Assembly (NCBI RefSeq): GCF_007971385.1
Contig: NZ_CP042434.1
Coordinates: 2,666,001-2,730,000, forward strand
Source of the DNA: Arachidicoccus ginsenosidivorans
GTDB taxonomy: Bacteria; Bacteroidota; Bacteroidia; Chitinophagales; Chitinophagaceae
DNA: 64,000 nucleotides
Reading direction: 5' to 3'
The position numbers and the translations under genes were made by a program. The notes under the pieces are model-generated. The model saw only the letters and a program-made list of their open reading frames with translations. It searched no databases and was not told where the DNA came from. This document shows, piece after piece, positions 27,528-37,357 of the stretch (position 1 is the first letter of the stretch; every line of letters starts with the position of its first letter).

Positions 27528-30109
27528 ATGCAATATAAACTGGGTAGTTCATTATCCATCATGGTTTTATTATTCAGCACGACAACGGCAGTTATTGCCA
27601 GAACGCCCAAATCCTCGACTAGAAATGATGTCATAAATAACCATACTTCCAGTTCGGAAGATGTGTTTAAATCGGGAACCCTCCAAGGTGTGATAACCGA
27701 TAAAAAAACGGGGGCTCCGATTGTGGGCGCTTCCATTACGATCCCTGATCTGAAAATTGGGGCAGTCTCAGATGCAAATGGCCACTATGCTTTTAAGGAA
27801 CTGCCCAAAGGAATCTATCTGGTTCATGTTGCTGCCATTGGCTATGGGGCAGTGAACCAGAAATTAAATTTTGACCAGCCGAAGACACTTGATGTGGCCA
27901 TGCAGGAATCCTGGGTAGAAGCGGATCAGGTGATTGTAACGGGCCTCTCAAAGGCAACTACCTTAAAAGAGACCCCGTTCCCATGGTCGCAGTCAGCAAA
28001 ACTTATATGGATGTACATGCTGGTTCAGGTAATGTCATTGCAGAGCTGGCCAGCGTACCAGGAGTCAGCGCTGTAACGACGGGCCCAAATGTCGCTAAAC
28101 CCTTTATCAGAGGGCTGGGCTATAACCGGGTAGTAACGGCTGAAAACGGTATCCGTCTGGAAGGCCAGCAGTGGGGCGACGAACACGGTATTGAGGTAGA
28201 TCAAAATGCGATTAACAATGCAGAGGTGATTAAAGGCCCTGCTAGTTTGAGTTTTGGTCCTGATGCCATTGGTGGTGTCGTGAACCTGCTTACAGCGCCT
28301 ACTGTAGCGGAAGGAATAATAAAAGGAACGGTAACAGGTGTGTATGGCACCAATAACGGTCTTTGGAACGGTTCTGTTGCCTTACAGGGCAATCAAGGCG
28401 GTGTTGTCTGGGGCGCCGTTGCTTCTGCCAAAACGGCCAAAAATTACCAAAATGCACATGACGGCAGGGTCTATGGAACCAATTTTATGGAAAGGGATGC
28501 CAGGATCATGCTGGGGCTGAACAAAAAATGGGGCTATAGCTATCTGCATGCTACCCTTTATGATGATAAGCAGGCCATTCCAGATGGTAGTAGGGACTCT
28601 GCTACCAGGGCTTTTACCCGGCAAACCACTGAACAGGATGAGCAAAGAGAGATTGTTCCGGCCTCCGTACTAAATAGCTATACCATCCCGGCGCTCCATC
28701 AAAAAGTGCAACTTTATCGCATTTACAATACAAGTAATATTAAATTGGGTTCTGGAAACCTTTTACTCAATTTAGGCTACCAATATAGCCACAGAAGAGA
28801 GTTTACACATCCGTCCAGACCTGAATTGCCTGGTCTGAACCTGGAACTCCAGACCTATACTTATGATGCCAAATATAATTTTGTGATGGGGGCAGGCTAC
28901 GAAGCGACAGTTGGCGTCAACGGTATGTATCAGGACAACGGTTTTGGTGATGGGACGGATTTTCCGATTCCTGCCTATCACCAATTTGATTTTGGACCGT
29001 TTTTCGTGATTAAAAGAACCTTGGGTAAATTGGATTTATCAGCAGGAGCCAGATACGATACCCGTTCATTTAATGGTAAGGCTGCTTATATCGATAATAC
29101 AGATGAAACCTTCCCCAGCTTATACACAGGAAAGGATCCTTTAAATCAGCCAAATGTCAGCCAGCAGTTTGCTGCCATGCACAAGCATTTTAATGGACCT
29201 TCAGGCAGCCTGGGCGCAACGTATAACTTTTCTTCTGCCTTTTTGTTAAAGGCGAACGTATCCACAGGGTTCAGATCGCCCAGCATTGCAGAGCTCTCTG
29301 CCAATGGGGCGGATCCGGGGAGCCAGATTTATCACGTAGGTAATAGTGATTTTAAACCTGAATACAGTGTACAGGGGGATATGGGGGCGTTCCTTACATT
29401 ACCCAAGCTGACCGCCAGTGCTGAGGTATTTGTGAATCATATAGAGAATTATATCTATCAGCAACAGATCGTGGATGAAAACGGCAATCCGGAAAGGGTA
29501 GATGCCAGCGGTAATAGTGATCCTCAGGGCCAATATAGTAAGTTTACTTATGTACAGAGCAAAGCCCGAATAATGGGGGGAGAATTTAATGTGGATGTAC
29601 ATCCTTTTAAATGGTTGCATTTTGCCAATTCCCTGACGCTGACCTATGGTACAAACCTGGGAACGGGCGCAGCAGTGGCAGATAGTCTAAAATACCTGCC
29701 ATTTATTCCACCACTGCATACCCACTCTGAATTAAAAGGAGAGTGGAATAAAGGATTTGGTCCCTTTAAGAACCTGTATGTGTTCTGTGCACTGGATCAT
29801 TATAACCAACAGGATAAATTCTTCGCTGCCTACGGCACCGAAACCTATACAGCTGGTTATAATCTTCTGGGCGCTGGATTGGGCGGTAAGGTGATGTCAG
29901 AAAAAGGGAAAGAATTATTCTCCTTATATGTTGAAGCCACCAATTTACTCGATAAGAACTACCAGTCCAATATGAGTCGGCTTAAATACTTTGATAATCC
30001 TACTGTACCTGAGGGGGTTCAACCGGGCATTTTTAATATGGGCAGAAATATCAGCTTTAAAGTGGTGGTACCCTTAAATTTTAAATCGCCTTCCTTAAAG
30101 GGAGCCTGA
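27528..30109 (+). CDS. TonB-dependent outer-membrane receptor with N-terminal carboxypeptidase-like domain (one frame break)
   Basis: About 860 residues after repair. An N-terminal signal region is followed by a carboxypeptidase-regulatory-like domain (LQGVITDKKTGAPIVGASI, VSDANGHYAFKELPKG). The plug has PGVSAVTTGPNVAKPFIRGLGYNRV and INNAEVIKGPASLSFGPDAIGG, and the barrel ends with a terminal aromatic segment. The frame breaks at the C3 run 27980-27982; one added C gives TPFPMVAVSKTYMDVHAGSG. The plug loop GQQWGDEHGIEVDQ, with its His, Glu and Asp residues, and a histidine-rich barrel hint at a metal or metal-complex substrate, but this is inference. It has an operator-like cluster upstream and a terminator after it. 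Confidence 0.87.
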
Positions 30110-30139
30110 TAACTGACCATTATAATGGTAATGTGGATG

Positions 30140-30183
30140 GGTGCTTTTGGCTTTTATTGCTTTTTATGCAGGCCAAAAGCACC
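30140..30183 (+). terminator. Terminator of the TonB receptor gene
   Basis: A perfect 12-bp stem GGTGCTTTTGGC / GCCAAAAGCACC with a 20-base loop, followed by TGTTTATTT, starts 31 bases after the stop. Confidence 0.75.
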
Positions 30184-30322
30184 TGTTTATTTACAAAACA
30201 GCCAATTTTCCCATAAATTTTGAAATTATTTTATTAATCCAAATCCACCGAATCCACTGATAGTGATAGCGCTACAGTAAAATAAAGTCAGATTGTTCTC
30301 GTAATCTGAAAAAAGAATTTCC

Positions 30323-30350
30323 TTGTTTGGAAATGTTTAATGTACCTTCG
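30323..30350 (+). promoter_or_regulatory. Promoter of the RRM protein gene
   Basis: TTG at 30323-30325, 17 bases, then TACCTTCG at 30343-30350, one mismatch from TAnnTTTG. It predicts a leader of about 120 bases, long enough for post-transcriptional or temperature control as in cold-shock genes. Confidence 0.42.
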
Positions 30351-30478
30351 TTCATATTTAGGTTTTTACAGCGCATTGTACGCGGACGATATCTTACTCA
30401 TTAATTTAATAGTTCAGTATCTCTTCCTTTGACATCCTCTGTCATTTCTTAGATTTTATTTATCATTAATTATTTTTT

Positions 30479-30769
30479 ATGAACATTTATGTTTCAAACC
30501 TTAGCTTTCAGATCGATGATGATGACCTGAGAGGCTTTTTCGAGGAATTCGGCACTGTAGATTCTTCCAAAATTGTATTTGACAGAGAAACCCGCAAAAG
30601 CCGTGGTTTTGGATTTGTTGAAATGCCCGATGACGAAGCAGCAAAAAAAGCAATCGAATCATTGGATGGTGGATCTGTCGATGGCAGACCACTGAGAGTC
30701 AGTGAGGCCAAGCCACGTGAAGAACGTAGCAAACCTTCTGGATCATATGCCGGCAAAAGCCGCTGGTAA
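30479..30769 (+). CDS. RNA-recognition-motif (RRM) RNA-binding protein
   Basis: 96 residues. A single RRM covers residues 1-78: RNP2 is IYVSNL (3-8) and RNP1 is RGFGFVEM (42-49), with the usual two helices between. A short basic and serine/glycine tail follows (KPREERSKPSGSYAG). Small RRM proteins of this kind in Bacteroidota and Cyanobacteria bind RNA and are often cold-induced. The long leader and perfect terminator fit a highly expressed single gene. Confidence 0.93.
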   Translation: MNIYVSNLSFQIDDDDLRGFFEEFGTVDSSKIVFDRETRKSRGFGFVEMPDDEAAKKAIESLDGGSVDGRPLRVSEAKPREERSKPSGSYAGKSRW

Positions 30770-30780
30770 TATTTTATTGT

Positions 30781-30807
30781 AAAAGCCAGGCAAGCTGCCT
30801 GGCTTTT
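30781..30807 (+). terminator. Terminator of the RRM gene
   Basis: A perfect 12-bp stem AAAAGCCAGGCA / TGCCTGGCTTTT with a 3-base loop, followed by ATTTTT, 12 bases after the stop. Confidence 0.93.
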
Positions 30808-30944
30808 ATTTTTAAATTGACGCAATATCTAAAATCAATATATTTTCCTTGGATAAAGGCTCATTTTGGGTATTAAGGATGTCAGTTGAGGCTTATTATG
30901 ATGATTTGATTGCGCTATTGCTGACTTAATACTCCATTTTCCCT

Positions 30945-31988
30945 ATGCCATTTTTAGATTATGTATTACAGCCACCTGTATATGGCTGGCGCACGCCCGA
31001 TGGTTCTTTTTCAAAGCCATCAACCCTACAGATTTTTAAAGAATTTTTTTCCCGCCTGAATATTACACAGGATCGCAAAAACTGGCTCCCTTTTTTCAGT
31101 TGGATAAAAGTTGTAGCCTTGGTACCTTTTTTTATATTATTTCTGGTGCTGTATTTAAATTGGTGGACCCTCCTTATTGCCTTTATTTACGGTATGGTCA
31201 TTATGGGCACACATGGCACCATATGGCATCACCGTTATTGTACACACAAAGCCTATACTTTTAGAAACAATTTTTGGCGCTTTATCACCCAGCATTTGAC
31301 TATACAGATGATCCCTGAAGAAATTTATGTGATTTCTCATCATGTACATCATGCAAAATCAGACCAGCCTGGTGATCCTTATAATGCCAATGGCGGTTTT
31401 CTTTATTGTTTCTTGGCCGATGTCAATCATCAGCCAATTGCGAAAGATCTTTCTGATAAGGATTATGAAAAAGTGCGTCAAATGATGCACCATACCGGTG
31501 TTACCGGTAATTCTTATGCAAGTTATAAGCGTTGGGGCTCTTATGTCCATCCTGGCAGGGCAATTATGGTGACCTTGTTTAACTGGCTTTTTTGGTTAAC
31601 CGTCTGTTATCTGATCGGAGGATTCATGCTGGTATGCACTATTTTTGGTGCTGCCGCTTTCTGGGCTATTGGTGTTCGTACCTTTAATTACGAAGGGCAT
31701 GGAAAAGGAAAGGACAAACAACGTGCTTTTACTGATTTTAATACCGATGATAAATCTGTGAACCAATTATGGCCGGGTATTGTTGCCGGTGAATGGCATA
31801 ACAACCATCATCTGTATCCCAGAAGTGCCAGAAGTGGCTTTAAGCCCTTCCAGATAGACTTTGCCTGGTATTATATTTATCTGTTGAAAAAAATCGGTGG
31901 GGTTCGTAGTTATCGGGACGCCAAAAAGCAGTTCTACGAAAAATATTATACGCCATTCAAAAAGAACAAAAAACCAGGTAAACTATAA
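30945..31988 (+). CDS. Membrane fatty-acid (acyl-CoA type) desaturase
   Basis: 347 residues. The three histidine boxes of the membrane di-iron desaturases are visible: HHRYCTH (95-101), HHVHH (132-136) and HNNHH (285-289). Hydrophobic pairs at about 57-88 and 207-243 cross the membrane. The protein should introduce a double bond (delta-9 type is usual) into acyl chains, adjusting membrane fluidity. It follows an RRM gene of cold-shock character; the link is suggestive only. Confidence 0.92.
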   Translation: MPFLDYVLQPPVYGWRTPDGSFSKPSTLQIFKEFFSRLNITQDRKNWLPFFSWIKVVALVPFFILFLVLYLNWWTLLIAFIYGMVIMGTHGTIWHHRYCTHKAYTFRNNFWRFITQHLTIQMIPEEIYVISHHVHHAKSDQPGDPYNANGGFLYCFLADVNHQPIAKDLSDKDYEKVRQMMHHTGVTGNSYASYKRWGSYVHPGRAIMVTLFNWLFWLTVCYLIGGFMLVCTIFGAAAFWAIGVRTFNYEGHGKGKDKQRAFTDFNTDDKSVNQLWPGIVAGEWHNNHHLYPRSARSGFKPFQIDFAWYYIYLLKKIGGVRSYRDAKKQFYEKYYTPFKKNKKPGKL

Positions 31989-32070
31989 ACCACGGACAAA
32001 ATAAATGTGGCTGAAAATTGACCTGGTTTATCAATTAAATACTTTAAGTTGTAGATTGATTAGCGCAGCT

Positions 32071-32924
32071 TCAATAGCTTTTGCCTGCCTTTTTAAAGGC
32101 AGCAGCTTTCTGAGCAGGGCTCAAATGTTTGTATTGATAAAGCGCATTTTCCCAATCGCCATAATTGGGATTAGGAAGCACTATAAATTTCTTTCCAAAA
32201 GCCTCCTTATGGTTTAGTACTGCACTGGTCCGTTCAGCCGCAGTGGGATGGTTGTCAAATAAGGCAGAGAAGTCTGTCAGGTTATCTCCCAATAGCAATG
32301 CAATGGTGTAATGCTCGGAGATGCTATCTCTTCGTGCCTGCTTACTGGAAGTGGCTGCCATGGTTAACAAATGCTGGTCATCTGCATTGGGAAAATTGAA
32401 TTTTCTTAGATTTTTAAGGGTGGCTGCTCTACCTGCCTGATCTCTGTTGGTAACATAAAAAACAGTGACACCTTGCGCAGCCGCATGATGAAAAAATGAA
32501 AATGCTCCAGGGATTGTATCTGCACTGGCCTGATTTACCCACTCGTTCCAGCTGGCTGGATCAAAATCCTTGCCCTGTAAAGCCTGATGGATGGCATAGG
32601 GGCTATTATCTAAAAAGGTCTCATCAATGTCTGTTACAATGGCCAGTGGCCTCATTGGTTTTTGGTAAGTCAGTATCTGGGTGAGTCTAAGATCTGCCAG
32701 TTGAAATGCCTGCAGACAAAGCGCTTTGTATTCAGCAGATTTTTGCATCCAGACGGCTGTAAATAATTTGCCGCCGGCGATCAGCTGATCAGGGCTCAGG
32801 GCGGCCGAAGTGGACCTGGAAGCGGCAGTCGCCGGCTCGTGTCCATTTGTTTTTATGGTGATACAACTACTTGCAGCAGCCAGGATCAGTGCCGCAAGAC
32901 TAATGGATATTTGTTTTTTATCAT
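32071..32924 (-). CDS. 5'-nucleotidase/acid phosphatase lipoprotein, e(P4) family (one frame break)
   Basis: About 284 residues after repair. The long open part (32748 to 32071) lacks the N-terminus, but its frame stays open upstream. Adding one base to the T6 run at 32914-32919 links it to an ATG at 32924, giving MIKKQISISLAALILAAASSC, a lipoprotein signal with Cys at 21. The HAD-type core has VTDIDETFLDNSPY (catalytic Asp residues), FYVTNRDQAG and LLLGDNLTDF. The N-terminal LSPDQLIAGGKLFTAVWMQKSAEY is typical of the family. e(P4)-type enzymes are outer-membrane acid phosphatases that release nucleosides or haem-linked phosphate. The repair makes the annotation complete and is a sequencing-type indel. 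Confidence 0.87.
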
Positions 32925-33047
32925 GTTCCTTTTCTTTTAAAAGCTTTGCCAGAAGTTGCTGTTATCGTATTGACTGGTTTTTAATTGTTCTGTTGGTGCA
33001 GATGCAGGTCGATACGGCCACAACAGGGTTAAGCCATCTGATAATGC

Positions 33048-33845
33048 CTACATTTTCTCTACAATTTTCTTGTAGCTGGTCGTAATGCCCCGGATAATGG
33101 AGGAGCTCAATCCCCTATGTTCCATCTCATTTAGACCAGCGATGGTACATCCTTTGGGCGTGGTTACTTTATCAATTTCCTGTTCCGGATGGGTGTGGTG
33201 CTGCAATAGTAAATCAGCAGCCCCTTTGACGGTCTGGGCGGCAATAACCGCTGCAACTTTGGCATTAAAACCGATTTCTACGCCGCCCTGGATGTTGGCC
33301 CTGATATAACGCATGGCAAAGGCAGTCCCGCAAGCGCCCAGCACTGTGGCGGCATCCATGAGTTTTTCGTCAATTTCTACGGTTTTGCCTAGTTGGTTGA
33401 AAAGATCGGTAACGAACTTTTGCTGGGTCTCAGTGACCTTATGCATGCAGGTACAGGTCATACTTTCCTGAATGGCAATAGCGGTATTGGGCATTGCCCG
33501 GACAATAGGCAGTTTGCCTGCAGTTAATTCTACCAGGTCCTGGATCCATACGCCGGTGACTACACTGATCAGGGTATGGCGATTACCCTCCAGTACCGGG
33601 CTGATCTCATGGATGATTTCACTTACCTGAAAGGGCTTAATAGCCAAAATGATATAATCTGCGCTGGCACTTGCTTTTTGGTTATCACTGAGCACATGCA
33701 CTCCTTTTGCTTTCAGGCCTTCCAGAAGGCTGGTGTTTCTTCGGGTAACATAGAGATTATCAGGGGTGGTAAAACCACTGCTGAGCAACCCTTCGGCGAT
33801 GGCGGATCCAAGATTTCCGCCGCCAATAATGGCAATTTTAGACAT
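33048..33845 (-). CDS. proC: Pyrroline-5-carboxylate reductase
   Basis: 265 residues, the family length. The N-terminal NAD(P)-binding motif is IAIIGGGNLGSAIAEGLL (4-21). VRAMPNTAIAIQESMT is the conserved substrate/cofactor segment, and EQEIDKVTTPKGCTIAGLNEME is the C-terminal P5CR signature. It makes proline from pyrroline-5-carboxylate. About 60 bases separate it from gltX upstream on the same strand, so cotranscription is possible. Confidence 0.96.
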   Translation of the reverse strand: MSKIAIIGGGNLGSAIAEGLLSSGFTTPDNLYVTRRNTSLLEGLKAKGVHVLSDNQKASASADYIILAIKPFQVSEIIHEISPVLEGNRHTLISVVTGVWIQDLVELTAGKLPIVRAMPNTAIAIQESMTCTCMHKVTETQQKFVTDLFNQLGKTVEIDEKLMDAATVLGACGTAFAMRYIRANIQGGVEIGFNAKVAAVIAAQTVKGAADLLLQHHTHPEQEIDKVTTPKGCTIAGLNEMEHRGLSSSIIRGITTSYKKIVEKM

Positions 33846-33905
33846 GATTAATTTTGTTTATGAGTAATTTGGATAAGGTAGACAGTTGATTATTTTTTCA
33901 ATGCG

Positions 33906-35465
33906 TTATGCATCTTTTGAATGGTTTTCCAATAAACTAAGCGCGTATTTAATACGGCTGATGGTTGCTTTTGCGCCAATAGCCGCCGCGATATCGAAAA
34001 CATGGGGACCAAATTTTCCACCTACCAGCATGATCCTTAAAGGTAGCATCAGCTCCCCAGGTTTCAATTGACTGGCAGCTGCAAGCTCCTTAAAGCTGTG
34101 TTCCAGGTTTTCTGGCGTAAAATCGGTGGCCAGTTCATAACCGCGGATCAGCTCAATAAAGAAACTATTTTTCTGGTCATTCCATTTTTTCAAGACTGCA
34201 TCCAGATCCAGCTTTTCGGGTGCCTGAAAGAAAAAGGATGTTTGCTCTACAAAATCGCTGAGCAGGGTACAGCGATCTTTTACCTGTTCGATAATGCCAG
34301 GCAATTGATCTTCTTTGCCACTGATGTCAATGCCGGCATTTTTCAGCCAGTAAATAACCTGCGGTTTTAACTGGTCGGCAGATAGTTTTTTGATCCATTC
34401 TTTATTGAACCAAAGTGCTTTTTCATAATTAAATTTAGCGCCCTTTTTGTGGATTTTTTCGACAGAGAATTTTTGCAGTAATTCTTCCATAGAAAACAAC
34501 TCTTGCTCTGTACCGTCATTCCAGCCCAGAACAGCCAACATATTGACAAAAGCCTCCGGCAGGAAGCCAAGTTCTCTGTAACCTTTTGTAAAATCGCCGG
34601 TTCTTGGGTCTGTCCAGTTCATGGCAAATACCGGGAAACCTAAACGGTCTCCATCTCTTTTAGAGAGTTTGCCATTGCCATCGGGTTTTAGAATCAGCGG
34701 CAGATGGGCCCAGGTCACCATATTTTCCAGACCAAAAAGGTATTTCCAGAGCAAAATATGCACTGGTGCACTGGGTAGCCATTCTTCTCCCCGGAAACTA
34801 TGCGTGATTTCCATCAGGTGATCGTCCACGACCACCGCCAGATGATAGGTGGGCATGCCGTCTGCTTTAAGCAGTACTTTATCGTCCGTTTCTGAACTAT
34901 TAAATACGACTTCTCCGCGGATCATATCGGTAAAACGAAGGGTCTCATTTTCGGGGACCTTGAGGCGGATAACATAAGCTGTGCCGGCGTCCAGTAATTT
35001 TTTAGTTTCTTCCGAACTTAACGTCAGTGAGTTATGCATTTTCCCTCGTAGCGTGCTGTCATATCTGGGGGAAGGGTTTTCTGCTGTTTTATATTGCGTA
35101 CGCATGGCTTCCAACTCTTCTGGCGTATCAAAAGCGTAATAGGCATATCCATCCCGAATCAGCTGCTCGGCGTAACGGCCATAGATCGCCTTTCTTTCAC
35201 TTTGACGGTAAGGTCCAAACGGACCGCCGATGGCAGGGCTCTCGTCAGGATTAAGCCCACACCAGGCCAGGGTCTCATATATATACGCTTCGGCGCCTTC
35301 CACAAAGCGTGTCCGGTCTGTGTCTTCGATACGAAGTATAAACTGCCCGTTATGTTGCCGGGTAAACAGATAATTAAACAGGACAGTGCGCACACCGCCT
35401 AAGTGAAGCCCCCCTGTCGGAGAGGGTGCAAATCTTGTTCTTACTTTTCTATTTGTACTAGTCAT
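33906..35465 (-). CDS. gltX: Glutamyl-tRNA synthetase
   Basis: About 519 residues from the ATG at 35465 (MTSTNRKVRTRF); an in-frame ATG at 35483 would add six residues. The HIGH-like motif is SPTGGLHLGGVRT, followed by FILRIEDTDRTRF, and the KMSKS-like motif is GKLSKRDGDRLGF. The C-terminal helical anticodon-binding domain is complete. It charges tRNA-Glu. The gene diverges from the aminopeptidase P gene across a 470-base gap containing a strong hairpin. Confidence 0.96.
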   Translation of the reverse strand: MTSTNRKVRTRFAPSPTGGLHLGGVRTVLFNYLFTRQHNGQFILRIEDTDRTRFVEGAEAYIYETLAWCGLNPDESPAIGGPFGPYRQSERKAIYGRYAEQLIRDGYAYYAFDTPEELEAMRTQYKTAENPSPRYDSTLRGKMHNSLTLSSEETKKLLDAGTAYVIRLKVPENETLRFTDMIRGEVVFNSSETDDKVLLKADGMPTYHLAVVVDDHLMEITHSFRGEEWLPSAPVHILLWKYLFGLENMVTWAHLPLILKPDGNGKLSKRDGDRLGFPVFAMNWTDPRTGDFTKGYRELGFLPEAFVNMLAVLGWNDGTEQELFSMEELLQKFSVEKIHKKGAKFNYEKALWFNKEWIKKLSADQLKPQVIYWLKNAGIDISGKEDQLPGIIEQVKDRCTLLSDFVEQTSFFFQAPEKLDLDAVLKKWNDQKNSFFIELIRGYELATDFTPENLEHSFKELAAASQLKPGELMLPLRIMLVGGKFGPHVFDIAAAIGAKATISRIKYALSLLENHSKDA

Positions 35466-35537
35466 ATTGTCTATGTTATCCATAAGGCACAAAGATAAGA
35501 TGATTGGTCGGAAGCTACCAGTCAAATTGAACCCCAT

Positions 35538-35934
35538 AAAATAGCAGGTAAAAAGCAGGAAAAATGGCGGTAATTAGATGGATAATAGTCGGAAGGGTAT
35601 ATAATTTTTTGGAATTAGGGAAAAATTGGCTGTATTGTAGAATCTGGTGGGCTTTATACCAGCTGACAGGTTCAGGACAATGTTAAGATTGACCCTGTCA
35701 GGCAAGGCCTGACAGGGATCTCGCATCAATTTTGCGGGATATACTGTACATTGCAATTAATAAAATTAGATTTGATCATAGAATAAAATAAACGGACCCA
35801 AAGGCAAAGGTTGCAAATCAAAATTAAAGGCAATAAGGTTGAAAAGAACGGCAATTTTAGATGGATTACCTTTACAATTTTGATGCTGTTTAACGGCACT
35901 TTGCTCCGGATTACAGAAGACTTAATATTCTACC
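35538..35934. other. Divergent intergenic region between gltX and the aminopeptidase gene
   Basis: No gene is supportable; a plus-strand open frame from 35811 overlaps the start of the aminopeptidase gene and has no pattern. It contains the inverted repeat at 35693-35717. Confidence 0.5.
35693..35717. repeat. Perfect GC-rich inverted repeat
   Basis: CCCTGTCAGGC, AAG, GCCTGACAGGG: 11-bp arms and a 3-base loop. A third arm, CTGACAGG, lies at 35663-35670, so two alternative hairpins can form. The gap is between divergent genes, so it is not an ordinary terminator. Confidence 0.8.
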
Positions 35935-37226
35935 ATGAAACATTTACCCTTACCCAGCGCTTTATTTACAGAAAACAGAAGACGCTTTGTCAAAGAAATG
36001 AAGCCGGACAGTATAGCGATTTTCAACAGTAATGATGAGATGCCGGCCAATGCGGACGCCACGCTTGGATTTGTTCAAAATAGTGATCTGTATTGGTTGA
36101 CCGGGATCCAGCAAGAAGATACGATGTTGCTGCTTTTTCCAGATCATCCGGATCCTGCCTGGAAAGAAGTGCTCGTGCTGGTGCGTCCAAGTGAACTTAA
36201 GGAAAAATGGATTGGTCACCGGCTGAGTGTTGAGCAGGGCCAGGCGATTTCTGGCATTAAATCAGTGATCTGGCTCGATGAACTGGACAGTTATTTACCG
36301 GGGATCATTCATATTGCAGAAAATATCTATCTTAATAGTAATGAGCATGATAAGGGAGTTGTAGGGGTGCCTACCCGGGATTACCGCTTTATCGCTCAGA
36401 TGAAGGCGAGGTATCCGTTGCATCAATATTTAAGAGCAGCCGCCATTACCCGAAGTCTTAGAATGGTTAAAACTACGCAGGAAGTAACCGTTATTCAAAA
36501 AGCCATTGATATTACTGATAAAGCCTTTAAAAGAATACTTGGATTTATTCAGCCGGGTGTATTTGAATTTGAGATAGAAGCGGAGATCCTTCATGAATTC
36601 ATTTCTAACCGTGCCAGTGGTGAAGCATATCCCAGTATTCTGGCCAGCGGCGACCGGGCAAGAATCCTGCACTATATTGATAATAACCAAAAGTGTGAGG
36701 CCGGGGAATTAATACTCATGGATTTTGGGGCTCGTTATGGCGGTTATAATGCGGATTTAACCCGTACGGTGCCGATCAGTGGTGTGTTTAGCAAAAGGCA
36801 AAAAATGCTCTATAACGGTTGCCTGGAGCTGCATAAATACTGTGCGTCCATCCTGAAGCCAGGCATTACCCTGGATAAATATCATGAAAAGGTAGGGGAG
36901 CAGGCAACCAAAATATTCATTAAGCTTGGTCTTTTGACAAAGGCAGATGTAAAAAATGAAGATCCCAAAAACAGGGCTTACCGAAAATATCTCTACCATG
37001 GTATTTCTCACCATTTAGGGGTGGATGTGCATGATGTACATGATAAGTATGTCCCTTTAAAGGCCGGTGCCGTATTAACGATTGAGCCGGGCATTTACAT
37101 CGCTGAAGAAAAGACGGGCATCCGTATTGAGAATAATTATTTACTCACCAGAAGCGGCAATAAGGATCTGATGAAAATATTCCAATTACAATAGAAGAGA
37201 TTGAAAAATACATGAAAAGCAGGTAA
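35935..37226 (+). CDS. pepP: Xaa-Pro aminopeptidase (aminopeptidase P, M24B), one frame break near the end
   Basis: About 430 residues after repair. The N-terminal AMP_N domain occupies ~1-150. The M24 'pita-bread' domain has the metal ligands in LILMDFGARYGGYNADLTRT (two Asp), HHLGVDVHD (His), TIEPGIYI (Glu) and GIRIENNYL (Glu). It removes N-terminal residues ahead of proline. As read, the frame ends at 37194 with IFQLQ. Adding one base to the A4 run at 37174-37177 restores LMKNIPITIEEIEKYMKSR and a stop at 37224-37226, the ending expected for this family. A sequencing-type indel is the simplest explanation. Confidence 0.92.
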
Positions 37227-37331
37227 GCCGATTTAGCCGTGCCTCCTAAGCGCTATTCGCTTTTTAAGGCAGGGAGGCTTTGGGCGAAGCTGGCCATAGG
37301 TCAGTTTGGGTATTTCCAGCGTATTTATTTG

Positions 37332-37339
37332 TAATTTTG
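37332..37339 (+). promoter_or_regulatory. -7 promoter element before pssA
   Basis: TAATTTTG, an exact TAnnTTTG match, lies 18 bases before the ATG. A TTTG at 37305-37308 is 23 bases upstream, slightly longer than the preferred spacing. Confidence 0.45.
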
Positions 37340-37357
37340 CCATCCAAAAAATTTTGA

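Larger units (their letters stand above)
30110..30478. other. Intergenic region: terminator, promoter and long leader of the RRM gene
   Basis: No gene. The terminator of the receptor is at the left, then a promoter near 30323-30350, then about 120 bases of AT-rich leader before the RRM start. Confidence 0.5.

Noticed and set aside
35811-36032. Open frame upstream of the aminopeptidase gene
   Set aside because: It overlaps the start of a solid gene in another frame and shows no domain.
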